Both the position numbers and the translations under genes were made by a program. From Microdon myrmicae (lineage: Eukaryota; Arthropoda; Insecta; Diptera; Syrphidae), in the NCBI GenBank assembly GCA_963931805.1, contig OZ007496.1, positions 118,610,339-118,674,338 on the forward strand: a stretch of DNA of 64,000 nt, given 5' to 3'. Below, piece after piece: positions 12,454-21,532 of the stretch (position 1 is the stretch's first letter; the number at the start of each line of letters is the position of its first letter). Below the pieces are notes generated by a model, which was not told where the DNA came from, did no database searches, and worked only from the letters and a program-made list of their open reading frames with translations.

Positions 12454-12904
12454 AGGAGCTCGGCTCCTAAACATACCCTCGACCTACTTGAGAGCGTACA
12501 AAGACGAGCGATCCGCCTGATCGGGGACTCGGCGCTGACGTCGGGACTACAGTCGCTATCACATCGAAGGCGCGTGGCCGACCTCTGTCTGTTTTACAGA
12601 TATTATCACGGGTGCTGTTCTTCGGAGATTCTTGGCATTGTTCCACGCAATTCGGTCTATATGCGCTCCACAAGACAATCCGACGGATCACACCCGTTTG
12701 TGGTTCATCTCCCGACAGCGCGAACATCCCTGTATCAGAACTCGTTCCGTTACAGAGCGGGGAAGCTGTGGAACTCCCTTCCCACGCGAGTGTTCCCGGA
12801 GCGTTACAACCTGCAACTGTTCAAAAAGAACTGCAACAGTTATTTGATGGCATCTCGGGGCGCCCACTCGACGCTATAGGTTCGCCTCTCCCGAGAGAAG
12901 TCTA

Positions 12905-12943
<39 letters not shown>
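12454..12943 (+). mobile_element. LINE-B copy 4: 5'-truncated 3' end with poly(A)
   Basis: The 3' end of the non-LTR family called LINE-B here. It begins within the RT C-terminal region (SSAPKHTLDLLESVQRRAIR), continues through SLSHRRRVADLCLFYRYYHG and AGKLWNSLPTRVFPERYNLQ, and ends in the family 3' terminus with the inverted motif TCTCCCGAGAGA and TCTAAT before a 37-nt poly(A) (12907-12943). The same terminus is seen at 32.1, 49.2, 56.5 and 63.5 kb. It is inserted in the decayed gag gene and is typically 5'-truncated. Confidence 0.88.
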
Positions 12944-12946
<3 letters not shown>

Positions 12947-13174
12947 AAATGATTCCGCATCAACAGGAACCCATACCTCCGGTGGAGCACACATACAGAG
13001 GAATTGAAGGGGAAACAGATCCTCACAGAATGTTAATAACACAGGATGCCCCCCTGATCAAAGTAACTTGCAGTTACTGCCAGAAACGGGGACATACTTA
13101 TAAGGAGCGTGTAAAAAGGAGAAATATGCCCTTTTGTACACACTGCCAGCAAGTAAATCATGGCATCCGTGATT

Positions 13175-13319
13175 CATCGTTATCGGCACTACAAGCGGGA
13201 TCCGGTCTTGGCCTTATTTATCAAGTCTCTCCACCGGTATCCTGTCCATATCCGAGACCTGTTACGTTGTTTATAATAATTCGTTTTTCCGGGCAAGGTT
13301 ATTAGCCTTGCGTCAGTGA
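13175..13319 (-). mobile_element. SINE body (headless copy) with 11-bp TSD
   Basis: On the minus strand this matches the SINE body (GACGCAAGGCTAATAACCTT ... AAATAAGGCCAAGACCGGAT ... TAGTGCCGAT) and ends in a degenerate GAT tail. CATCCGTGATT is repeated exactly at 13164-13174 and 13320-13330, and removing the insert restores the zinc-knuckle reading of the gag. Its middle has extra sequence relative to the other copies. Confidence 0.85.
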
Positions 13320-14549
13320 CATCCGTGATTGCTGGCGATTAAGGGAAGGAAAGAGAATTTTGCACATAATATAGATATGCGACTTCTGTGGCCAACAGGG
13401 CCACAATCTAGAGTCTTGTCAGAAAAAGCCGAAATGGGAATGGTGACTTCAATGCCAGCCTGCAAAAAATTCCCCCCCTTCAAGACCAAGATGTACTATG
13501 AAGAAGCGAAAACACTCTGTAGTAAAAAAGAGCTACTACATCAGGGCCCCATGCACACAAGTAACCAGCGTCCCATCTGTCCAGCTACCAATAGATGTAG
13601 GTGTTAATAAAAACACAACTCTAGTAATAGACACCGGCGCTGAGATAAATCTCATCAGCAAAAGTAGCCTCAACGAATCAGACGGTGAGATTAATCGGCG
13701 AGAGGCTTGCACCTTACAGACGCTGATTGGAAGTGTCCGAACATTGGGAAGCTGCAACGTGAACTTCCAACTAAAAGGTAGGTCTAAAATCGTTACGAGC
13801 AGTACGCCCGATCTACCAGAAGACGGACTACTTGGAAACGACCTCCTGGCGAGAAATTGCATTGTGGAAGGCCCCAAACAGTGCGTCACATTTCCTCGAA
13901 CGGAAATGAACCTAAAGATATTTAGTGTGTCGATCAAATTCTCAACCGTTAAGAAAAGGCCACCTGAAAACAGCTACCATAGAAGAAAACAGGAGCAAGC
14001 CCAAGGCAAGGGCAAAATCTTTAGGTTAAACCTTAACAGGAAAAAGCACAAACCTAAGGAGTTAAGTGTTCAAACCAAATGTGTTAGTCGAAGAATTGAT
14101 ACATCTTCAGCAAGTCCATTAAATTGTGATGGCTAAATTGTAACCATCGAAAGTATAATAAAACATAGACTCACTCCTAAGAACGACGAGTGGCATTTAA
14201 TTAAGTTGTGTCTGTGGTTATACTTTCCTCCCTTTTACCAACCGGCTAAATGGGCTTGGAAAGATCCATTTTCTGTTGTGAGAATAATTATCTGTAGCCG
14301 ACAACAAGGTCAAATCGCCACACTATTCATCAGGTAATACTTGTTATTAAATATATAATAAAAAAAAGGAAATATAATCCATTATGTATGTATAACTTTA
14401 CAAAGAGATTCTTCTTCACTCACTAAACCGCAGCGGAAACTCTTCCATTTGTCTTATTCCACTGGCCGTTTCCCGAGTAGGTGGAAGTCAGCGAACATTC
14501 AGCCAATCTTCAAAAATGGCGTCAAATCATCCCTCTCTTTTCATGGACC

Positions 14550-15775
14550 TTTGGCGGTTTTTATGTGTGATTGTGGCAAGGTGTTCCGCCGAACACTAGT
14601 TGTGTGGTGATAAAATAATATTCAAGTAGAACGACACTCACAAACAAGTCAAATAAAAAGTCACTGTGAGCTTGTCCTTAGATGTTTATTTTTATTATTG
14701 AAACTTGTCTACTATTTTACAATTTTAGTTTTGGTGTATCGCACTAACAATCTTGATACACCACACCGAAATATAGTTTTACGTATATGTTAGTTCTTGC
14801 TTAATATTTAGTATTTAGTTTTGGTACCGCACTAACAATCTTGATACACAACACCGTACAATTCTTCTCAACGACTGACTAGTTAATTCATCCTGACTCA
14901 CTAGGGTTACCTCATATGCAATCCCTTTTTCTTTCTTTTTCTTGGTTTCATTTTGCACACACAGCGCCAGGACCCAAAACAGACCATCGCCTCGACTACC
15001 ATATACGGTGCGCTTTTAGCTTTTTGCCAGGCGAACAAGAAAAAGGAAAGGGTGAAACATACGATCATCGCGTCTGCCGCTTACGTGTGTATGCCCCAGC
15101 ATGTAGACATGGGATCATCGCAATTCACATGATTTGCAGGTTTGCACAGGGGTTGAATTGTTTACACGATCTCTACTGCTTGAAGCATTATTGTTGATCG
15201 TGCAAACTTCGCTAGGGTATCTTCCCTAGGAACGACGAATATTCATACCATCGCGACTACAACCAAGATCGCCGCCAATCGCATATCGATCGTCGTGCAA
15301 ATGGTGCAGGTGGCTATTCCCTGTGTTTGCTTCTCTTGTAGGCAAGCATGGTATTACTTGCCTGTAGGTTGGTTTTTGCTACCGAATTGCCCGCCGTGTT
15401 CGCTGATGAAAAGGGGGCAGCTTGCCTGTGGTGTCGGTGCTGGATCGAAGATATTCTTGTCCGAATATCTCGATTGATCCGTTGGTTGAGGATGCGACCG
15501 TTTTTCTCCACTCGAGAAAGGGTGCATGTTGGCGGAAACCAATATTGGAATATTTTCCGTTGACCGTCGGCGCCGGTTGAAATTCCCCGGTGTGTGCCGC
15601 ATGTTGAGCAAATTTTATCGGATATTCATGTTGTGCTACGCACAAACAAACTATTCATCCTTGCAGGAAATTTTACTCTTTTTCCCCATAGAACTTGATG
15701 CTCTGCGGCGACCAGGTTTTTGTTGTTTCCGTTGAAAATGTGAGGCGGGCAGTGGCGTTGGGGGAAACCGCCACA
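14550..15775 (-). repeat. 3' LTR of the CsRn1-type element (1226 bp)
   Basis: On the minus strand it runs TGTGGCGGTTTCC ... AACCGCCAAA. Its two ends are themselves inverted (GGCGG/CCGCC). It contains two units of an ~88-90-bp tandem repeat (starts 14728 and 14818; motif GCACTAACAATCTTGATACA), against four units in the other LTR. The remaining sequence matches the other LTR almost base for base. Short ORFs here recur identically in the other LTR and are not genes. Confidence 0.93.
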
Positions 15776-15778
15776 GCA

Positions 15779-15803
15779 CCCCCCCCCCCCCCCCCCCCCC
15801 CCC
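15779..15803 (-). other. Polypurine tract (25 G) of the CsRn1-type element
   Basis: A run of 25 C on the plus strand, i.e. 25 G in the element's sense, lies three bases before the 3' LTR start. In this position it would be the RNase H-resistant primer for plus-strand DNA synthesis. A pure G homopolymer of this length is unusual; PPTs are normally mixed A/G. 15804-16119, between it and the pol stop, has no recognised gene. Confidence 0.75.
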
Positions 15804-16119
15804 AGTGACGTAGTCACGATACAAAGACAGGGCACTGGCCGCCTCATTGACGAAGGTACGCCCGGAAACGGAAGAGAAACAGACGCGTTACGCGCGATGC
15901 AGGACCACCCTACAACGGCGTACCATGCCGTTGTCAATGGACCCGCTTACGCCGCGGTGATGCCGGCACGGGCAAAGGTGCGCGGTACGGTCCATGTGAG
16001 GTTTGTTTTTAATGGTGGTGAGCGGTAATTTCCGTTTAAATGGATCCCATGTGGCCCGCTGGAATTGGTACTCCAAAGTGCCAGCGTCGTGGGTGGAGGT
16101 CTTCGCCAGCCGTATCAGT

Positions 16120-19100
16120 TCACTCCTTTCTGACTGAAATCGCGCCCTGCTGATACACTCGAGAGCGGCTTCGCGTAAGGGGGCCGTCGTTTTTATCCGG
16201 TATCCCCGCCGATGTCGCCGATGGTGATCCTGTTGCAGGGGTAAGCTCTGGGCTGCTCTCCTCCATGAAACACGGTTTTAATCGCTCCACGCTAACCGTG
16301 CTAGACCTCCCTCGAATATCCAACTCGTACACCCGCTCGTTGATTCTGTTTAGAATCTTGAACGGGCCCTCATACGGAGGGTCGAGTGGTCTCTTCACTT
16401 TGTCCACCCTAACGAAAACATGCGTGCAACTATGCAACGCGGGGTGGACGAAAACTCTTTTCGCACCATGTCTGGCCACCGGTTTTGGCCTGATCTTGCG
16501 CATTAAATCACGCAAGTAGCCCACGCTTTTTAATGGGTCCGCTGGTGCTTCGCCGTCCACGAACAGTTCGCCGGGTAAAACGAGGCTGGTGCCATATGTC
16601 AGTTCGGCAGCGGACGCGCCCAAATCCTCCTTTATACATGTCCTCAAACCAAGGAGGACAGTGGGGAGGGCGTCGAACCACTGCGTGTCGTTGTGACACA
16701 TTAGGGAGGCTTTTAATGACCTGTGCCAACGCTCTATCATCCCGTTGGATGAAGGGTGGTATGCGGTCGTACGATCCCGCCGACAGCCCAGCAACTCTGT
16801 GAGCTGTCTGAAGATCGTAGCCTCGAACTGAGGGCCTCGATCTGATGTTAGTGTTGCCGGTACGCCAAAACGTGTAACCCATGTTGAATAAAACGCCCTG
16901 GCGACGCTTTCGGCTGTAACCACTCGTAGCGGAGTCGCTTCCGGCCATCGCGTGAAACGGTCAATCATTGTCAGGACGTAGGAAAAACCTCTCGAGGGCG
17001 TCAATGGTCCCACGATATCTATATGAACGTGCGCGAAACGTGCCTCGGGGAGCTTAAACTGGGCCGGCTCCAGTACGTTGTGCCGTCCTACTTTACAACG
17101 CTGGCATTTGAGGCACGCGCGAGCCCAACTGGTGAGGTCCTTGTTCATGTGTGGCCATACGAACTTACGTCGAATGGCCGTGGCGGTTGCGCGACCGCTG
17201 GGGTGAGCTGGATTGTGGAAGGTTTCGTAAACTCTTCTTCGCAGTTCAGTGGGGATATACGGTCTGACCGTTCCCGTGGAGACATCGCACCAGATCGCAT
17301 CCGTCGAGTGCCCCAGTGGCAACTTTCTCAACAGAAGTGCGGTGTCCGCTTTTAACAGAGCTTCAAGCTGGCTGTCTTGCTTCTGGGCTTGGGCCAGGTC
17401 GGCGTCCGCGATGGCGGAGCGCAACTGTATTGTGTCCACTCGAGAGAGTGCGTCCGCGATAATATTCTGGTCGCCCGGGATGTGCCTAATCTCGGTGGCG
17501 TATTGTCCAATTAAGTCGAGCTGCCGCTCCTGACGTGGTGATGCGTTTCCGGACCTCTTCCGGAAGGCGTAGCTCAAAGGCTTGTGGTCCGTTCTTATCA
17601 CCACCGGGCGGCCCTCCACCATGTGACGAAAATACTTAACGGCGCTATATATAGCCAGCAACTCTCTATCGTATGTGCTGTATTTCCGCTCGGTATTACT
17701 GAGTTTTCTCGAGAAAAACCCGAGCGGTTCCCAACTTCCGTTACTCTCTTGCTCCAATACCGCTCCTATTGCGGTGTCTGACGCATCGCATTGGATGGCC
17801 AACGGAGCACCTTCCACAGGGTAGCGCAGCAGTGCTGCGTTCGCGAGTTGTGTCTTAGCCTGGCGAAATGCGTTCTCTGCAGCTTCCGTCCAGGCGATTG
17901 GGCGCTTATCGTTCTTTTTTGCCCCTTTTAAATATTCGTTTAATGGGGCCTGGACATGCGCGGCGTTTCGTAAGGTTGGCCGATAAAAATTGAGCATTCC
18001 CAGGAAACGCCGTAACTCGCGGACGTTGGAGGGTCGGGGAAATTGGTTGAGTGCTTCTACCCTGTCTGGCAAAGGCCGTATACCCTGCTCGTTGATGTTA
18101 TACCCCAAGTAAGTCACCTGCTCTTTGGCGAAGTGGCATTTGTCAGGGTTTATCACGAGTCCAAATCGACGGAGGCGTTCAAGCACCTGATTCAGGTGTT
18201 GGTGGTGCTCCGTACGATTTCGGGAAGCTATCAGGATATCGTCAATATAAGCGTAGCAACAGTCTAACCCGCGTAGCGCTGTATCTATGTACCTCTGGAA
18301 AGTCTGTGCTGCGTTCCTGAGGCCAAAAGTCATTACCTTGAACTCATAGAGCCCGAAGGGTGTAATGGCTGCTGTTTTAGGGATGTCCTCGTGTGCCACC
18401 GGAATTTGGTGGTAGGCTCTGGTTAGATCCAGGGTCGTGAAAACGGTGCATCCTCGTAGCTTGTACGAAAAATCGTATAGATGGGGTATGGGGTACCTGT
18501 CAGGGATTGTGACTGCGTTCAGCAGTCTGTAGTCTCCACATGGGCGCCACTCCCCATTGCGTTTCTTAACTAAGTGCAGCGGGCTAGCCCACGGGCTGAC
18601 TGAAGGCTGGCAGATTCCCTTTTCGAGCGTGTAATTAAATTCCTCGCGTGCCGCTCGTAATTTGTCTGGTGCGAGGCGGCGCGGGCGTTGACTGACTGGC
18701 GGGCCGCGGGTCTCTATATGGTGATAGACCCCTGACTTGATGTGCTTCTGGTTGGGAAGCGGAACTGTTGACTTTTTAAATTCCTCCAATAAGGCCGGGA
18801 TTGAGTCTAAGCTCGCATCTGTCCCTGCAGGTATCCGTGGGTCCTCCCTAGGCGGCTGCCTGCAGGTATCATTGGCCACCAGTCTGTTGTTTCCGGAATC
18901 CACGAGTAAGTTGTGGCGTGCCAACAAGTCTGATCCTATTAAAGGTTCGCTGACATCGGCCACCACAAAATGCCAGCCAATGGGGCGCCGCAAACCCAAA
19001 TTTAGTTTGTAATATATTCGCCCGTACGTGGCTATGGAAGTGTTGTTCGCTGCCAGCAGCCGGAGCCGACCGGGCACTTTATTGTGCGGGGCGTATGACC

Positions 19101-19230
19101 TGGGCAGGGCGGATACATCGGCGCCTGTGTCAACGGTAAAGCTTATGTTTAACTGCGGGTCTCTTATCGTCAAGCGCCTTATATAGGGCCCGCCGACCGT
19201 TCGCGCCTGTATTACGGTCGGCCGTTCTAG
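16120..19230 (-). CDS. pol: Pol polyprotein: protease, RT, RNase H, integrase
   Basis: About 1017 residues, read from TTG 19173, show no stop or frameshift. The frame is open from 19230, where ribosomes would enter by -1 frameshifting; there is no ATG of its own at the start. Domains in order (counted from TTG 19173): retropepsin-like protease with DTGADVSALP (Asp 15); RT with TTLDLTRAYHQIPV and the active site YAYIDDIL (about 308-314); RNase H with QCDAS (463), YDRELLAIYSAV (Glu about 504) and RTDHKPL (529); integrase with zinc-binding HNPAHPSG...CLKCQRC (653-693), then D719, D778 (SDRGPQF) and E814 (SSNGMIERW), giving the D,D35E spacing. No chromodomain is seen at the C terminus. The enzyme set copies element RNA into DNA and integrates it. 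Pol sits directly downstream of gag. Confidence 0.95.
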   Translation of the reverse strand, partial: LERPTVIQARTVGGPYIRRLTIRDPQLNISFTVDTGADVSALPRSYAPHNKVPGRLRLLAANNTSIATYGRIYYKLNLGLRRPIGWHFVVADVSEPLIGSDLLARHNLLVDSGNNRLVANDTCRQPPREDPRIPAGTDASLDSIPALLEEFKKSTVPLPNQKHIKSGVYHHIETRGPPVSQRPRRLAPDKLRAAREEFNYTLEKGICQPSVSPWASPLHLVKKRNGEWRPCGDYRLLNAVTIPDRYPIPHLYDFSYKLRGCTVFTTLDLTRAYHQIPVAHEDIPKTAAITPFGLYEFKVMTFGLRNAAQTFQRYIDTALRGLDCCYAYIDDILIASRNRTEHHQHLNQVLERLRRFGLVINPDKCHFAKEQVTYLGYNINEQGIRPLPDRVEALNQFPRPSNVRELRRFLGMLNFYRPTLRNAAHVQAPLNEYLKGAKKNDKRPIAWTEAAENAFRQAKTQLANAALLRYPVEGAPLAIQCDASDTAIGAVLEQESNGSWEPLGFFSRKLSNTERKYSTYDRELLAIYSAVKYFRHMVEGRPVVIRTDHKPLSYAFRKRSGNASPRQERQLDLIGQYATEIRHIPGDQNIIADALSRVDTIQLRSAIADADLAQAQKQDSQLEALLKADTALLLRKLPLGHSTDAIWCDVSTGTVRPYIPTELRRRVYETFHNPAHPSGRATATAIRRKFVWPHMNKDLTSWARACLKCQRCKVGRHNVLEPAQFKLPEARFAHVHIDIVGPLTPSRGFSYVLTMIDRFTRWPEATPLRVVTAESVARAFYSTWVTRFGVPATLTSDRGPQFEATIFRQLTELLGCRRDRTTAYHPSSNGMIERWHRSLKASLMCHNDTQWFDALPTVLLGLRTCIKEDLGASAAELTYGTSLVLPGELFVDGEAPADPLKSVGYLRDLMRKIRPKPVARHGAKRVFVHPALHSCTHVFVRVDKVKRPLDPPYEGPFKILNRINERVYELDIRGRSSTVSVERLKPCFMEESSPELTPATGSPSATSAGIPDKNDGPLTRSRSRVYQQGAISVRKE

Positions 19231-19236
19231 TTTAAC
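19192..19236 (-). promoter_or_regulatory. -1 ribosomal frameshift signal between gag and pol
   Basis: In the element's sense, the heptamer G TTA AAC (19236-19230) is the last sequence before the gag TAG stop (19229-19227). A 7-nt spacer follows, then a perfect 9-bp stem, GCCGACCGT / ACGGTCGGC (19222-19214 with 19200-19192), with a 13-nt loop. The pol frame is closed by a TAA about 7 nt upstream of the heptamer, so a -1 switch must happen in this short window. GUUAAAC is a known slippery heptamer (arteriviruses), and the heptamer-spacer-stem layout is standard for -1 frameshifting. Confidence 0.85.
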
Positions 19237-20444
19237 GCTGGGTTAGGAACAGGAGGTGGTCGCTTCCAACCACACGGCTGTTTACACTTCCGAGCCTTTG
19301 CCCCGAAGCGTCGGTGATACACGCACCAAGCGTGTGTCAGGGCTCTGTTTGAATTGTCCCGTCCAGGCGCCGATACCGTCCCGCTTGAGGTCGATGCGCC
19401 TCCAGGAGGATCAATCCGTCGGTGTGAAGCCTGTGTTTGTGGTCGTTGGTAGTTTGGTCTGTTAAGCACCGCGCGCGTGGCACTTCGCACCTCCGCGCGT
19501 AGCTGGTTAATCTCTCGCTGGAGGTTCGCCTCGAAACGCGACGGTCCCGATTGCCGCGCATTCGCCTGCAATGGGTCACGCGGGGGCGTTGAAGACCGCA
19601 ACGCATCTTGTGAGGCAGCCGGTAGGGGTGCGGAATCGAAATAGGTACGCGGTGCAGGTTGTGGAACGTATCGCTGCTGGGAAAACGGTGCGCCGCTGTG
19701 ATTTACCGTTGTCACCTGGAAGGTGGGAGATTCGGATTGAGGGTCCGCGCTTTCCATAATTGCATCTGCGACTTTCGCCAGCCAACCCAAGCTCTGGTTG
19801 GGCTGAGCTATCAAGGCGGCACGTGCATACTGGGGAAGGCATCTTAAAAAATGGGGTCTGATGACATCATCTGAGATCCCGGTTCCCGCTATCGCACGCA
19901 GATGTGTCAGCAAATGTGCAGGTTTCATCCCAGTGAAATTCGTCTCTGCAGCCAAACGCTGATGTCGTCTGCCCTCGGGTTCGTCCAGGGCGCCTAGGAG
20001 GGCCTCTCTCATGCTGCTATATGGGTTTGGGTCTGGTGACCTAATTATATGTGCGACATGAGTCCTCTGTGTGCGACTCAACACTCGGATTACCTCTACT
20101 GCACGGAGCTCTTCATCGTGCAGATCGGTAGCCTTAAATATGCGTTCCGCCATGGCGAACCAAAGCTCGGCGTCCTCCTCGTCAAAAGGAGGTAAACGCA
20201 AGTCGCGGTGAGTGGGGCGCGGTGGTTGTTCAGCGCTGGATGCGTCCTCGAACGCTGGTGATTCCGCGCGCGGCTGCTGTTGCTCCAGCTGTGCTGTTTT
20301 TGCCCTTGTTGACTGGGCCATTTTTCTCTTTAGTACTGGTGACCCGTGTCCGGACGCGGAGAATCGAACGCGCGACGAAGGAACCTCGATTTGTTGCGCG
20401 AATCGGCGGAAAAGGTTGTCGTCGCTACTAGTGTCAGGGGACAA
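19227..20444 (-). CDS. gag: Gag polyprotein (405 aa), CsRn1 type
   Basis: Structural protein that would form the particle packaging the element's RNA. The 405-residue frame is intact. The N-terminal third is Ser/Arg-rich and low in order. A capsid-like middle follows, starting DLRLPPFDEEDAELWFAMAE (about residues 80-100) and including SPDPNPYSSMREALLGALDE. The C terminus carries a single knuckle, CVYHRRFGAKARKCKQPC, of the Cys-His-Cys-Cys order found in CsRn1-clade Gag rather than the usual CCHC. The stop codon TAG directly follows a slippery heptamer leading into pol. The ATG at 20444 is preceded by the ~1.07-kb leader. Confidence 0.92.
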   Translation of the reverse strand: MSPDTSSDDNLFRRFAQQIEVPSSRVRFSASGHGSPVLKRKMAQSTRAKTAQLEQQQPRAESPAFEDASSAEQPPRPTHRDLRLPPFDEEDAELWFAMAERIFKATDLHDEELRAVEVIRVLSRTQRTHVAHIIRSPDPNPYSSMREALLGALDEPEGRRHQRLAAETNFTGMKPAHLLTHLRAIAGTGISDDVIRPHFLRCLPQYARAALIAQPNQSLGWLAKVADAIMESADPQSESPTFQVTTVNHSGAPFSQQRYVPQPAPRTYFDSAPLPAASQDALRSSTPPRDPLQANARQSGPSRFEANLQREINQLRAEVRSATRAVLNRPNYQRPQTQASHRRIDPPGGASTSSGTVSAPGRDNSNRALTHAWCVYHRRFGAKARKCKQPCGWKRPPPVPNPALN

Positions 20445-21515
20445 GGGTGGGTGTGCGCGTGTTATGATGGATTACGCGAGTCGAGTCTGGAGCTGCCGAT
20501 GGAGTCAGTTGAGAATGTCGTGTGTTTAGGTGTCGCCAATATCGTCTGAATGTATCAGTGTTTGCTGCCCGGAAGAGGCTTACGAGTGTTATTTCCTTAT
20601 TTATAATATTATTATACTAATGAAAGGAAAAGAGGAGAAAGAAAGAAAAGAAAAGGAAAAAAAATTACTTTTTGCCTTGCAATGTCCCCCTTTCTCTCGT
20701 AGGGCGTATTCTGGAATTATCTTACCTATAGGCGCTATTTAAATATTGTTATCTTTCAAATATAAACGATAAACTGTTTCTATTCTAAAGATGTTTCGCG
20801 TGATAGTGATTTACAATTTGGATAGATAGGACTAGGATACTGACCTCATGAATGGAAATTGTATATTTATATATAAAATCCTTTTTATCTTCCACGCAGG
20901 TATCATGTAGTTATATGTAATTTTAATCTTAACTCGTTTTTACATAAAGCGGTGTCCTACCGTTTATTTGCTTAATTATTTGTTTTAAATTTACGGCAAA
21001 AGAAACAAAGGTGACAATAATCTTATTACTATTGGAATAATTTTACGTAAATAAGTTTAACTTGAATTCTGCGTATGTGTAATGATTGAATAATTATTTT
21101 ACTTTTATTTAGTCTGACCATGCTTTCAGAACAGTTATATAAAATGTATTTTTTTGGTGGCTCAGAAGGAGCTCACCGAACAGGGAAAAAAAGGAAAAAA
21201 AGTTCTGTGACCTGTAGTCCAACGTTGGGGATCTGCACACTGGCTGCTTCAGGTGTCGTCGTCCGTATCTTGTAGATTATTATTCGTTGGGGATAGGACC
21301 CTTTTTGTCTTCAATGTCCTGTTAAGACGCCTTGTTAGGCGCTGATGCGCAACGTTGTGTCGTTGTTTAGTTACGTTGTGTTTTGATGGCTGCGTACTGT
21401 TGCGGTGGGGCTCTTCTTGCCCATTCATTTATCTTTAATTTGGTTTTTATACGCAGAGTCATTAATCGTTTGTGCACCGGATCAGGTTTTTTTTTTTTTT
21501 TTTTTGGGAATTCAA
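20445..21515 (-). other. 5' leader of the CsRn1-type element
   Basis: About 1.07 kb between the primer binding site and the gag ATG. It is AT-rich on its PBS side, with a poly-T run (21487-21505) and a purine-rich run (20628-20668). No conserved ORF is seen. It probably carries packaging or translation signals, but no motif can be named. Confidence 0.6.
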
Positions 21516-21531
21516 TCACGTCGGGGTCACC
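21516..21531 (-). promoter_or_regulatory. Primer binding site, tRNA-Trp
   Basis: On the minus strand the sequence is TGGTGACCCCGACGTG, the complement of the 3' end of insect tRNA-Trp (CACGTCGGGGTCACCA). It sits one base from the 5' LTR, where minus-strand DNA synthesis would be primed. tRNA-Trp priming is typical of the CsRn1 clade. Confidence 0.9.
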
Positions 21532-21532
21532 A

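Larger units (their letters stand above)
10197..14136 (+). pseudogene. Decayed gag-protease of a Ty3/gypsy-like element (relative of 56839-62284)
   Basis: The frame starts ATGGCGGTCGATTACACAAA, matching the Gag start of the intact relative at 58458 (TKVAKLS.QLIP). Gag matrix/capsid-like sequence follows in shifted frames to about 10880 (LPTRLRGEAPALFASTPF, NPYHRQF). After two insertions it resumes at 12944 with zinc-knuckle sequence (CSYCQKRGHTYKE, whose last Cys reads Arg, then CTHCQQVNHGIRD), is broken by a SINE, and ends with a well-kept retropepsin-like protease (LVIDTGAEINLI; LLGNDLLARN) in 13498-14136. It stops before the integrase zinc finger that the intact relative carries. Several frameshifts plus three insertions make it dead. 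Confidence 0.85.

Noticed and set aside
14916..15735. ORFs repeated at 14916-15735 and 22077-22902 as duplicated genes
   Set aside because: They are LTR sequence of the CsRn1-type element; the duplication is explained by the two LTRs.
16265..20529. Plus-strand ORFs opposite gag and pol
   Set aside because: Shadows of the intact minus-strand gag and pol frames.
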